DNA from: Aeromicrobium sp. Root472D3
GTDB lineage: Bacteria > Actinomycetota > Actinomycetes > Propionibacteriales > Nocardioidaceae
DNA: 64,000 nt
Direction of reading: 5' to 3'
NCBI RefSeq assembly: GCF_001426485.1
Contig: NZ_LMET01000002.1
Coordinates: 62,001 to 126,000, forward strand
Positions 56,510 to 64,000 of this stretch are shown one piece after another. The position numbers were made by a program, and so were the translations under genes. Each line of letters opens with the position of its first letter. Within the stretch, counting starts at the first letter, position 1. Below the pieces are notes generated by a model. It had not been told where the DNA came from. It worked only from the letters and a program-made list of their open reading frames with translations, and ran no database searches.

Positions 56510-58396
56510 GTGGAGACCGCCCTGACGCTCGTGACCCTGCTGGCCATCGTCGTCGCGGTCAGCGCGGTGGCCGGACGGTTCCGGATGTCGGCGCCGCTGG
56601 TGCTGATCGTCGTCGGCATCGCGGGCTCGTACGCGCCATTCGTCCCCGACTTCGAGCTGACGCCCGAGATCGTGCTGGTGGGGCTGCTGCCTCCGCTGCT
56701 CTACGCCGCGGCGATCCGCACGTCCCTGATCGACTTCCGGGCCAACAAGCGTCCGATCATGCTGCTGAGCGTGGGGCTGGTGCTGTTCACGACCGCCGGG
56801 GTCGGTCTGCTGGTGTGGTGGCTCCTCGGGGTCCCGCTGGCCGCCGCCTTCGCCCTCGGTGCGGTCGTCGCGCCGCCCGACGCCGTCGCCGCCACGGCGA
56901 TCGCGCGGCGGGTGGGCCTGCCGCGCCGGGTCGTGACGATCCTCGAGGGCGAGAGCCTGGTCAACGACGCCACGGCGATCGTCACGCTGCGCACGTCGAT
57001 CGCCGCGATCGGCGGGACGGTCAGCGTCTGGCAGATCGGCGCCGGGTTCGTGGTCTCGGCCGCTGGCGGCGTCGCGATCGGTCTGACGGTCGCGTTCGTC
57101 GTGGGACGCATCCGCCGCCTCATCGAGGACGAGGTCACCGACGTCGCGGTGTCGCTGCTGACGCCGTGGGTCGCGTACCTGCCGGCCGAGGAGATCCACG
57201 TGCGTGGTCTCGACTCGCAGCCGTCGGGCGTCCTCGCCGTCGTCGTCGCCGGGGTGATCCTGGGTCACAGGTCGCCGATCATCCAGTCGGGGGCGTCGCG
57301 GCTGTTCGAGCGCACCAACTGGGCGACGATCTCGTACGTCCTCGAGAACGCGGTCTTCCTGCTGATCGGCCTGCAGATCCGCACGATCGTCAACGACCTC
57401 GACGAGAGCACCCTGTCGGCCACGCGCATCACGGTCGCGTGCGTCGCCGTGCTGGCCGCGGTCATCGTGCTGCGGTTCGTGTGGGTGTTCCCCGCGACGT
57501 ACCTGCCGCGGCTGGTCCCGCGGATCGCCGCCGCCGAGCCGCGTCCGGAGGCGCGGACGATCTTCATGGTCGCGTGGACGGGCATGCGCGGCGTCGTGAC
57601 GCTGGCCGCGGTGTTCCTGCTGCCGCCGGACGTGCCGGAGCGCGAGGTGCTGGTGCTGATCGCCTTCGTCGTGACGGTCGGCACCTTGATGATCCAGGGC
57701 CTGACGATCCCGACGCTGGTGCGGCTGCTGCGCGTCCCCGGTCCCGACCGTCACGAGGACCACCTGCAGGAGGCCACGGTCTACCAGGCCGTGACCGATG
57801 CCGGCATGGCGTACCTCGACCGCGAGGTGCAGGGGACCGTCGGCGACGACGTCATGCACCGCCTCCGCGAGCGCGCCGCCGACCGGACCAACGCGGTGTG
57901 GGAGCGGCTGGGTGGTCTCGAGACGCCGAGCGCGCAGTACTCACGCCTGCGCGCCGCGATGCTGCACGAGGAGCGGCAGGAGCTGCTGCGCATCCGCGAC
58001 GTCGGCGGCGTCGACCAGTCGATCCTGCAGCAGGTCATGAACGCGCTCGACGTCGAGGAGTCGATCCTCGACCGGCTGTCGGAGGGTGAGACGACGGCCG
58101 ACCGCGAGACCGACCTGCGTCCGCCCGTCGACCCGGACGCCGCGTGCGAGCACCTGCGGGTCGCGTGCGACTACCCGAGGCCGCTGACGCCGACCGGCTG
58201 CGAGGAGTGTTTGCGTGACGGGACGCAGTGGGTGCACCTGCGGCTGTGCATGACGTGCGGGCACGTGGGGTGCTGCGACTCGTCGTCCGGGAAGCACGCC
58301 TCACGCCACTTCGAGGAGACGGGCCACCCCGTCATGCGCAGCTTCGAGCCGGGCGAGGCCTGGCGCTGGTGCTTCGTCGACGAGCTGACCGGCTGA
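56510..58396 (+). CDS. CPA1 Na+/H+ antiporter with C-terminal UBP zinc finger
   Basis: A 628-residue protein. Residues about 1-400 form a twelve-span cation/proton antiporter (NhaP/NHE type) with the ion-binding GAVVAPPDAVAATAIARR and ESLVNDATAIVTLR motifs and VAWTGMRGVVTLAAVF. A helical cytosolic linker follows, then at about residues 540-625 a ZnF-UBP-type zinc finger: ACEHLR, TGCEECLR, RLCMTCGHVGCCD and the HASRHFEETGHPVM His cluster. In eukaryotes this finger binds free ubiquitin C-termini; its bacterial role is unknown. Start is GTG 56510; a nearby ATG is out of frame. Confidence 0.92.
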   Translation: METALTLVTLLAIVVAVSAVAGRFRMSAPLVLIVVGIAGSYAPFVPDFELTPEIVLVGLLPPLLYAAAIRTSLIDFRANKRPIMLLSVGLVLFTTAGVGLLVWWLLGVPLAAAFALGAVVAPPDAVAATAIARRVGLPRRVVTILEGESLVNDATAIVTLRTSIAAIGGTVSVWQIGAGFVVSAAGGVAIGLTVAFVVGRIRRLIEDEVTDVAVSLLTPWVAYLPAEEIHVRGLDSQPSGVLAVVVAGVILGHRSPIIQSGASRLFERTNWATISYVLENAVFLLIGLQIRTIVNDLDESTLSATRITVACVAVLAAVIVLRFVWVFPATYLPRLVPRIAAAEPRPEARTIFMVAWTGMRGVVTLAAVFLLPPDVPEREVLVLIAFVVTVGTLMIQGLTIPTLVRLLRVPGPDRHEDHLQEATVYQAVTDAGMAYLDREVQGTVGDDVMHRLRERAADRTNAVWERLGGLETPSAQYSRLRAAMLHEERQELLRIRDVGGVDQSILQQVMNALDVEESILDRLSEGETTADRETDLRPPVDPDAACEHLRVACDYPRPLTPTGCEECLRDGTQWVHLRLCMTCGHVGCCDSSSGKHASRHFEETGHPVMRSFEPGEAWRWCFVDELTG

Positions 58397-58413
58397 CCCC
58401 GGCCCGCGGTTTT

Positions 58414-58471
58414 CCCAGGTGAACCTGGGGTTCCGTCCTGACGTGCAGATTCCCAGGTGAACCTGGGAATC
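58414..58471. repeat. Pair of near-identical palindromes between convergent genes
   Basis: Two copies of TTCCCAGGTGAACCTGGG: the first has a 7-bp stem (58414-58429), the second an 11-bp stem (58448-58471), each with a two-base GA loop. They lie between stops of convergent genes and most likely act as terminators. Confidence 0.6.
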
Positions 58472-58488
58472 CCCGCCCGCGGGCGGCG

Positions 58489-58920
58489 TCAGGGACGGCG
58501 CGTGCGTGGCTCGTCGGTCAGGATGCGCAGCGCGATGATGACCAGGGCCAGGCCGCAGCCCGCGAACAGGGTCATGCCGTGGTCGAGCGTCGCCGCGATC
58601 AGTCGCGCGAAGGTGCCGGCGTCGGACGCCATGCCCTCGACGCGGATGGCGGACGGCTCGAACAGGCACACCAGCAGCAGGCTGACGACGAACAGCACCG
58701 GGGGGAGCACCCCGGTGGGGAACAGGTTGCGGACGCCGACGGCCATGGGTGGCGTCACGGCGATCAGGACGAACCCGACCGAGTAGAGCAGGTCGAGGCG
58801 TCCATCGACGAGGTCGAGCAGGACGATCGCGGTCATCGCGACGCAGGCCGCAACGATCGCCTGGCGGGCGGTCATGTCGGGCCGCGCCGTGCGAGGGGTG
58901 GTGCGCACCGCCTGCGTCAT
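58489..58920 (-). CDS. Membrane protein, DUF6542-like
   Basis: A 143-residue protein with four hydrophobic spans: an N-terminal span after MTARQAIVAACVAMTAIVLLDL, LLYSVGFVLIAVTPPMAVGV, VLPPVLFVVSLLLVCLF and FAGCGLALVIIALRIL. The pattern and neighbourhood fit the actinobacterial DUF6542 family. Its first four bases overlap the rmuC stop, so it is the second gene of that operon. Confidence 0.7.
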   Translation of the reverse strand: MTQAVRTTPRTARPDMTARQAIVAACVAMTAIVLLDLVDGRLDLLYSVGFVLIAVTPPMAVGVRNLFPTGVLPPVLFVVSLLLVCLFEPSAIRVEGMASDAGTFARLIAATLDHGMTLFAGCGLALVIIALRILTDEPRTRRP

Positions 58921-59996
58921 GGCACCGACGGTAGTTCATCGACGAGCTCGGGGGCCGTCAATGACCGGGGTGTCGTCTCGACGAGTCGCGGGGCCTCGAC
59001 CGGCGTGTCGGCGACGTGCAGGGCGTTGAAGCGGCGCGCGGTGACCAGGAAGCGCGACTCGATCGAGCTGACGGCGTCGTTGTACGACTTGACCGTCGTC
59101 TCCAGCGAGCGGCCGAGCCGGTCGACGTGGCCCGCGACGGTGCCGATGCGGTCGTACATCTCGCGGGCGATGGTCTGGATCTCGCGGGCGTTGGCGGCGA
59201 GCTGCTCCTGGGTCCACGCGTAGGCGACGGTGCGCAGCAGGGCGATGAGCGTCGTCGGGGTGGCCAGGACGACCTTCTTGGCCGAGGCGTGCTCGAGCAG
59301 GCCCGGCTCGGCCTCGAGCGCCGCGGACAGGATCGACTCGCCGGGCACGAACAGCACGACGAACTCGGGCGTCTGGTCGAACTGCGCCCAGTACGACTTG
59401 GCCGCGAGCTGGTCGATGTGGGTGCGCACCTGGCGGACGTGACGTCGCAGGTGCTCGGCGGCCTCGGCCTCGGTGTCGGCCTGTGCGGCGTCGAGGTAGG
59501 CGTCGAGCGGAACCTTGGAGTCGACCACGACGCGCTTGTCGCCGGCGAGCCGCACCACCATGTCGGGTCGCAGCAGCGAGTCGCCGTGCGTGCTGACCTG
59601 CAGCTCGAAGTCGCAGTGGTCGAGCATGCCGGCGAGCTCGGCGGTGCGCTTGAGGTGCATCTCGCCCCAGCGGCCGCGCACCTGCGGGCGCCGCAGGGCC
59701 GTGGCGAGCGAGGCGGTCTCCTTGCGCAGCGAGTCGCTCGTGACCCTCACGGCGTCGACCTGCTCGCGCAGCTGGGTGTGCCACTCGATGCGGCTCGACT
59801 CGAGCTGGCGGAGCCGCTCGCCGAAGCGGTCGAGGCTCTCGCGGACGGGCTCGACGGCCTGGGCCGTGGCGGCGCGCGACAGGCTGAGGTCGCGGGCGGA
59901 CGCGGTGGGCGCGCGTCGTCCGCCGAGGAGGTAGCCGATCGACAGCCCTGCGACGAGGGCCAGCAGGGCGGTCAGGAGGAGGGGGAAGGCTTCCAT
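58917..59996 (-). CDS. rmuC: DNA recombination protein RmuC
   Basis: A 359-residue RmuC: N-terminal membrane anchor (LLLTALLALVAGLSIGYLLGG), a coiled coil (about 35-110) and the RmuC nuclease-like core with RGRWGEMHLKRTAELAGM, VVDSKVPLDAYLDA, FVPGESILSAALEAEPGLLEHA and ATPTTLIALLRTVAYAW. It limits inversion at short repeats in E. coli. Overlaps the downstream membrane protein by four bases. Confidence 0.93.
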   Translation of the reverse strand: MEAFPLLLTALLALVAGLSIGYLLGGRRAPTASARDLSLSRAATAQAVEPVRESLDRFGERLRQLESSRIEWHTQLREQVDAVRVTSDSLRKETASLATALRRPQVRGRWGEMHLKRTAELAGMLDHCDFELQVSTHGDSLLRPDMVVRLAGDKRVVVDSKVPLDAYLDAAQADTEAEAAEHLRRHVRQVRTHIDQLAAKSYWAQFDQTPEFVVLFVPGESILSAALEAEPGLLEHASAKKVVLATPTTLIALLRTVAYAWTQEQLAANAREIQTIAREMYDRIGTVAGHVDRLGRSLETTVKSYNDAVSSIESRFLVTARRFNALHVADTPVEAPRLVETTPRSLTAPELVDELPSVP

Positions 59997-60152
59997 GTCC
60001 GCATCCTGACCGCGCCCACCGACAGTTCCGCCCGGGGCCACCCACCCGGGCCCAGCCGAACTCGCGAGTGGTGCGGTCTGGTCGATCTGGGACGGCGTGT
60101 CTGACCGAACTGCACCGCTCGGGGACGTCGATGCACCACTCGCGGCGCCGGG

Positions 60153-60479
60153 TCAGCCCTGCGAGCCGCCGGCGACCTCGTAGCTCCAGATCTCGCTGTG
60201 GGTCGAGACGGGTTTCGGGGCGTCGCCGCCCGCGCGCTCGGCGGCCGAGCGGTGTCCCTCGGCGAACGACGGCGAGCTGACCCAGGCCTGGAAGTCGTCC
60301 TCGCTGGCCCAGCGGGTGAGGACGAGCCACTGCGTGCGCTCGTCGGTCGGCTTGAGCAGCTCGAAGCCCTGGAAGCCCTCGGTGCCGTCGACGGCACCCG
60401 CGCGGGCGGCGAACCGGTGGGCGAGCTCGTCGCCCGATCCGTCGGGGACGGTGATGGCGTTGATCTTGATGACGGTCAT
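60153..60479 (-). CDS. MhuD-like heme-degrading monooxygenase
   Basis: A 108-residue ABM-fold protein. KINAITVPDGSGDELAHRFA at the N-terminus and TRWASEDDFQAW closely follow mycobacterial MhuD, and the residues lining its heme pocket are present at matching positions: N7, W66 and H76. This points to oxidative heme breakdown for iron, rather than antibiotic synthesis. A TAGGCT -10 lies six bases before the ATG. Divergent from the LysE gene. Confidence 0.82.
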   Translation of the reverse strand: MTVIKINAITVPDGSGDELAHRFAARAGAVDGTEGFQGFELLKPTDERTQWLVLTRWASEDDFQAWVSSPSFAEGHRSAAERAGGDAPKPVSTHSEIWSYEVAGGSQG

Positions 60480-60485
60480 GTCCCG

Positions 60486-60491
60486 AGCCTA
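60486..60491 (-). promoter_or_regulatory. -10 element of MhuD-like gene
   Basis: TAGGCT on the minus strand, six bases before the ATG at 60479. Confidence 0.5.
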
Positions 60492-60533
60492 CGGACTGAT
60501 ATTTTCGAAGCCCCTCGGACGATCGGAAGCGGC

Positions 60534-61174
60534 ATGCTGCCAGCCCACCACGCCGGCGCCTTCGCGCTCGCGGCACTGGCCCTCGTCGTCGTCCCCGGAC
60601 CCAGCGTCCTGTTCGTGATCGGACGCTCGCTGTCGCTCGGACGGGTCGGGGGCTTCCTCAGCGTGCTGGGCAACGCCCTCGGGATGGTCCCCGCGATCGT
60701 CGCGGTGTCACTGGGCATCGGCGCCGTCGTCGCGCAGTCGCTCGTCGCCCTGACGGTGGTCAAGGTGCTCGGCGCGGCGTACCTGGTGTTCCTCGGCGTG
60801 CAGGCGATCCGCCACCGGCACGACCACGTCGGCAGCGGTCCCGAGCTGCCCGTCTCCCGACCGTCCGCGCGCCGGCTCGTGGCCGAGGGCTTCGTGGTCG
60901 GCGTGACCAACCCCAAGACGATCGTGTTCTTCGTGGCGGTCCTGCCCCAGTTCGTGAGCCGCGACGCCGGCGCGATCCCGCTGCAGCTGGCCCTGCTCGG
61001 CGGCATCTTCTGCGCGATCGCGCTGGCCTGCGACAGCGCGTGGGCGCTCACGGCGGGCACCGCCCGCTCGTGGTTCGCGCGTGACCCCGGCGTCTGGCGC
61101 GCATGGGGGCCGGCGGCGGCGTCATGATGATCGGCCTCGGCGGGGCGCTGGCCGTCACCGGCTCCAAGAGCTGA
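60534..61174 (+). CDS. LysE/RhtB-family exporter, frameshifted near the 3' end
   Basis: A LysE-family amino-acid exporter: ALALVVVPGPSVLFVIGRSL, LGNALGMVPAIVAVSLG, KVLGAAYLVFLGVQAIR and GVTNPKTIVFFVAVLPQF are family blocks. The continuous frame stops at 61127 after 197 residues with an odd tail. One more base in the C-run at 61085-61088 would give RDPRRLARMGAGGGVMMIGL and a normal end at 61174. So the gene has a one-base deletion in a C tract, either a real mutation or a sequencing error. The coordinates given are the restored gene. Confidence 0.85.
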
Positions 61175-61224
61175 CCCCGCGGAGGGCGACCCGTCCTCGG
61201 CGCCCTCAGCGGCGAACCACCAGC

Positions 61225-61392
61225 ATGGACGGACACGCGCTCCTGGGCGCCTACGCGGTCGACGCCGTCGACGACCGCGAGCGGTGGACGTTCGAGCGGC
61301 ACCTCGGCACGTGCGACGCGTGCTGGGACGAGGTCGCGTCCCTCGTGGTCACGTCGCGCGGGCTCGCGAGGATCAGACCGCCTGCGTCGTGA
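61225..61392 (+). CDS. Mini zinc-binding anti-sigma (ZAS) protein
   Basis: Only 55 residues: GHALLGAYAVDAVDDRERWTFERHLGTCDACWDEV, which is the N-terminal ZAS domain of RskA-like anti-sigma factors with H26-x3-C30-x2-C33. No membrane span or C-terminal sensor domain follows. It is convergent with, and overlaps by 20 bases, a sigma-like gene. It may be a soluble sigma-binding protein or a truncated anti-sigma. Confidence 0.65.
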   Translation: MDGHALLGAYAVDAVDDRERWTFERHLGTCDACWDEVASLVVTSRGLARIRPPAS

Positions 61393-61807
61393 CGCCACCG
61401 TCGGCCGGGGGAGCGGCGTGCAGGGCCCGCAGCGAGGTCGTCAGCAGGTCGGCGACCGACGCGGCCGGCAGCTCCAGCAGATCGGCGGCCTGCCGGTACG
61501 TGTGACCGCCGAACCGGCACAGCGCCAGCGAGGCGCGCTGGTGGACGGGCAGCTCGTGCAGGCGACTCAACGGCGTCGGCGCGGCCGGGACGATCGTCTC
61601 CAACTGCTCAGGGTGCCCGTCGAGCCAGGCGCGGACGACCGTCCCGCTCAGCCGGCCCAGGTCGTCGTCGGGCAGGGACGTCCGGACGGCCACGACGACC
61701 AGCTGCTCGGCGAGCTCGGGGTCGGTCGTCAGCACGCTCGCCACCGCGTGGAGATCGGCGCCGTGCAGGTCGAGGACCTGGAGGTGCTGCTCGCTCGTGC
61801 TGTTCAT
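61373..61807 (-). CDS. Sigma-70 region 4-like protein
   Basis: A 144-residue protein whose C-terminal half (about 83-133) reads LHELPVHQRASLALCRFGG, then TYRQAADLLELPAASVADLL, the pattern of an ECF sigma region 4 HTH. The N-terminal half (residues 10-60) is only loosely like region 2. It could be an atypical ECF sigma or a sigma-like adaptor. It is convergent with the mini anti-sigma gene. Confidence 0.65.
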   Translation of the reverse strand: MNSTSEQHLQVLDLHGADLHAVASVLTTDPELAEQLVVVAVRTSLPDDDLGRLSGTVVRAWLDGHPEQLETIVPAAPTPLSRLHELPVHQRASLALCRFGGHTYRQAADLLELPAASVADLLTTSLRALHAAPPADGGVTTQAV

Positions 61808-61908
61808 CGTCCTGCCATCCGCTCGGGGTCCTCTTCCGGACTGCCCCCTGGCTCCCCTTACCCCTTTCGTCGACCGTCCATGCGCCGGACGGGTGACAGA
61901 ATCGAGCC

Positions 61909-62430
61909 GTGGCGATCATCGAGACCGAACGACTCACGTTGCGTCCGTTCACGACGGACGACGCAGACTTCGTGCTCGACCTGTTCGGGCGTCCGGAGGT
62001 GGCGCGCTGGAGCGGCTCGGGCGAGCTGATGACCCACCGCGACGAGGCCGTCGCGCGCATCGTACGTCAGCCCGGGCGCGCGGGCGACCACCCGGCGGCC
62101 GGCATCTTCCACGTCTCGACCCGAGCCGCGGGCGCGGTCGGGATGGCGATGCTGGTGCCGATCCCGGCGAGCACCTGCCTCGACCGCGACGACCTCGAGA
62201 TCGGGTGGCACCTCCACCCCGACGCGTGGGGCAACGGGTACGCGACCGAGGCGGCGTCCGCCCTCGTCGCCCGGGGCTTCGGGCTCGGCGTGCCCGCGCT
62301 GCACGCCGTCACGCACCCCGACAACGTCGCCTCCCAGGCCGTCTGCGGACGCCTCGGCATGACCGACCTCGGCCTGCGCACCGATTGGTACGACAAGGAG
62401 CTGCGGGCGTTTCGCCTCGACCGCCCCTGA
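61909..62430 (+). CDS. GNAT acetyltransferase (RimJ/RimL type)
   Basis: A 173-residue N-acetyltransferase: ETERLTLRPFTTDDADFV start, LEIGWHLHPDAWGNGYATEAASAL acetyl-CoA loop (Gly-x-Gly-x-Ala), and HPDNVASQAVCGRLGM. Targets are probably N-terminal or small amines. GTG start at 61909 with a weak -10 (CAGAAT) six bases upstream. Confidence 0.9.
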   Translation: MAIIETERLTLRPFTTDDADFVLDLFGRPEVARWSGSGELMTHRDEAVARIVRQPGRAGDHPAAGIFHVSTRAAGAVGMAMLVPIPASTCLDRDDLEIGWHLHPDAWGNGYATEAASALVARGFGLGVPALHAVTHPDNVASQAVCGRLGMTDLGLRTDWYDKELRAFRLDRP

Positions 62431-62435
62431 CGACG

Positions 62436-62441
62436 TAGGAT
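62436..62441 (+). promoter_or_regulatory. -10 element of ychF
   Basis: TAGGAT eight bases before the GTG at 62450; leaderless or nearly leaderless transcript. Confidence 0.5.
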
Positions 62442-62449
62442 CGTCCCTC

Positions 62450-63538
62450 GTGGCTCTCAGCATCGGCATCGTCGGACTCCCCAACGCGGGCAAGTCGACC
62501 CTCTTCAACGCACTGACCAAGAACGACGTCCTCGCGGCGAACTACCCGTTCGCGACGATCGAGCCGAACGTCGGCGTGGTCGGCGTCCCCGACTCGCGGC
62601 TCGGACAGCTCGCCGAGATCTTCGGCTCGGAGAAGATCCTGCCGGCGACCGTCCAGTTCGTCGACATCGCGGGCATCGTGCGCGGTGCGTCCGAGGGCGA
62701 GGGGATGGGCAACAAGTTCCTGTCGCACATCCGCGAGTCGGACGCGATCTGCCAGGTCACGCGCGTCTTCCGCGACGAGGACGTCACGCACGTCGACGGC
62801 GACGTCAACCCCGCCAACGACATCGAGACGATCTCGATCGAGCTCGCGCTGGCCGACCTGCAGACCCTCGAGAACGCGCTGCCGCGGCTCGACAAGGAGT
62901 CGCGCAAGGACAAGTCGCTCGTCCCCGTGTTCGAGGAGGCCAAGAAGGCCAAGGAAGCGCTCGAGGCCGGCACCGGCGTGCTGAAGGCCGGGCTCGACCT
63001 CGAGCTGCTGCGCGACCTGCACCTCATGACGTCCAAGCGGTTCATCTACGTCTTCAACTGCGACGCCGACGAGCTGAACGACGACGCGCTCAAGCAGCAG
63101 ATGCGCGACCTCGTCGCCCCGTCGGAGGCGATCTTCCTCGACGCCAAGGGCGAGGCCGAGCTCGTCGAGCTGGGCGACGACGAGGACGCCGAGATCATGC
63201 GCGCCGAGATGCTCGCCGACATGGGCGTCGAGGAGCCCGGGCTCGACGCCCTCGCGCGCGTCGGCTTCGCGACCCTCGGCCTGCAGACGTACCTCACCGC
63301 GGGGCCCAAGGAGTCGCGGGCCTGGACGATCCCGCAGGGCGCCACGGCGCCCCAGGCGGCCGGCGTCATCCACACCGACTTCGAGCGCGGCTTCATCAAG
63401 GCCGAGATCGTCTCGTTCGACGACCTGGTCGAGGCCGGCTCGATGAGCGCCGCCAAGAGCGTCGGCAAGGTGCGCATGGAGGGCAAGGACTACGTCATGG
63501 CCGACGGCGACGTCGTGGAGTTCCGCTTCAACGTCTGA
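62450..63538 (+). CDS. ychF: Ribosome-binding ATPase YchF (Obg-like)
   Basis: A 362-residue YchF/OLA1: G1 GLPNAGKSTLFNAL, switch FATIEPNVGVVGVPD, G3 DIAGIVRGASEGEGMGN, NCDAD in place of NKxD (which explains ATP over GTP preference), and the C-terminal TGS domain (LQTYLTAGPKESRAWTIPQG to YVMADGDVVEFRFNV). Last intact core gene in the window. Confidence 0.96.
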   Translation: MALSIGIVGLPNAGKSTLFNALTKNDVLAANYPFATIEPNVGVVGVPDSRLGQLAEIFGSEKILPATVQFVDIAGIVRGASEGEGMGNKFLSHIRESDAICQVTRVFRDEDVTHVDGDVNPANDIETISIELALADLQTLENALPRLDKESRKDKSLVPVFEEAKKAKEALEAGTGVLKAGLDLELLRDLHLMTSKRFIYVFNCDADELNDDALKQQMRDLVAPSEAIFLDAKGEAELVELGDDEDAEIMRAEMLADMGVEEPGLDALARVGFATLGLQTYLTAGPKESRAWTIPQGATAPQAAGVIHTDFERGFIKAEIVSFDDLVEAGSMSAAKSVGKVRMEGKDYVMADGDVVEFRFNV

Positions 63539-63843
63539 ATCAGCACGTTTCCGCAGGTCAGAGCGTTATGAAGTGCTAGCGGTCCGCAAATAGTCCGCAA
63601 TAATAACCGGAGACGACAGTCCGGATCCAGCACAATTCGACGTTGAGACAAGCCTTCGAGGTGCGCCGGACGAGTCATCAGTCGTGGCCTAGTGATGCTT
63701 GTCCAACCCCTCGGGAGAGGCGTATGCGACCGAACTCTCGGGCCGCCAGATCCACTGACACGTCGGCTAGCTCAGATCCGACTGCCTTCGCATCCACGGC
63801 GAAAGTGTGCGCTTGGCGACACGGTCTCTGTCAGAATCCGACC
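63539..63843. other. Lower-GC intergenic region after ychF
   Basis: About 300 bases with no supported gene. GC falls noticeably (an AATAATAACC stretch near 63600). Two near copies of GTCCGCAA lie at about 63580-63600. Could be the edge of another accessory region. Confidence 0.45.
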
Positions 63844-64000
63844 ATGAGTGAAAAGGCATCTGCGGGTTGGTATCCCGCTCAGGACGGCACCGAGCGCTAC
63901 TGGGACGGTGAAGTGTGGTCTGAGCACCTCCGACCGTCGGAGGAAAAGTCCGTGATCAGCTCTGCGACACCTTCAAAGAAGGACGGGATGTTCGCGAGGC
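63844..64000 (+). CDS. DUF2510 domain protein (N-terminal part)
   Basis: Partial gene cut by the window edge. The visible start ASAGWYPAQDGTERYWDGEVWSEH is the DUF2510 motif (GWYPDP.G....YWDG..WT), a short domain common at the N-terminus of actinobacterial membrane proteins. The rest is outside the window. Confidence 0.8.
   Translation, partial: MSEKASAGWYPAQDGTERYWDGEVWSEHLRPSEEKSVISSATPSKKDGMFAR

Noticed and set aside
54545..57859. 1104-codon minus-strand open frame across ggt and the antiporter
   Set aside because: It is a GC-rich antisense shadow; its translation is mostly Arg/Asp/His and has no domain, while ggt and the antiporter have clear motifs in other frames.

Overview
The window is high-GC actinobacterial DNA. 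Codons are strongly G/C-ending, many core genes look leaderless, and the set includes an MhuD-like heme monooxygenase, DUF4245, a ZAS anti-sigma and an actinobacterial c-di-AMP riboswitch upstream of an NlpC/P60 gene. Together these suggest a Nocardioidaceae-type organism, possibly Aeromicrobium; the genus is inference. About 41 kb is ordinary chromosome and about 23 kb (6612-29582) is an integrated genomic island.

Layout. 1-6432: a truncated zinc dehydrogenase faces a tightly overlapped catabolic operon of thiolase-like protein, acyl-CoA synthetase, tandem PPC/DUF296 protein, SDR and FAD-linked oxidase. 6468-6632: the orphaned 5' end of a DUF255/YyaL thioredoxin-domain gene. 6612-29582: the island, bounded by a 21-bp direct repeat that lies on the codons of the CHWC active site of that gene. 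At its right end it carries a tyrosine integrase, an excisionase-like gene and a foreign replacement 5' end with its own ribosome binding site, so the target gene is restored as a full-length chimera (29421-31406).

Island cargo, left to right: a DUF3800 protein, an AbiJ-type protein, a YozE/zinc-ribbon protein and a DUF5677-like protein, with a broken HEPN-like remnant; an unrecognised minus-strand operon headed by a 1115-residue protein with coiled coil, HTH segments and a zinc ribbon; an isolated 181-residue protein; a cassette in which a small protein ending in glycine overlaps a fused E2-E1 (Cap2-like) ubiquitin-type conjugation enzyme, with a long inverted repeat upstream and no CD-NTase or JAB peptidase; then stress genes (TDT exporter with LysR regulator, UDG-like protein, DUF6153, DUF305, a fluoride riboswitch with two FluC genes and a universal stress protein). 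No conjugation or replication genes were recognised.

29583-63538 is again core: HlyIII, isoprenyl transferase, a block of palindromic tandem repeats, PhoH, DsbA-like protein, an ABC importer whose ATPase lacks several catalytic residues, DUF2079, fumarase, a methyltransferase-like gene, TlpA/DipZ-like redoxin, modABC with a MerR-TOBE regulator, alpha/beta hydrolase, glpX, DUF4245, xseAB, NlpC/P60 under a c-di-AMP riboswitch, ispH, gamma-glutamyltransferase, a cation/proton antiporter with a UBP zinc finger, rmuC, MhuD-like, a frameshifted LysE transporter, a mini anti-sigma with a sigma-like protein, GNAT and ychF. After 63539 the composition drops and a DUF2510 gene runs off the end.

The best candidate for an undescribed system is the E2-E1 cassette at 17995-20575. 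The 1115-residue operon and the gene-restoring integration site come next.
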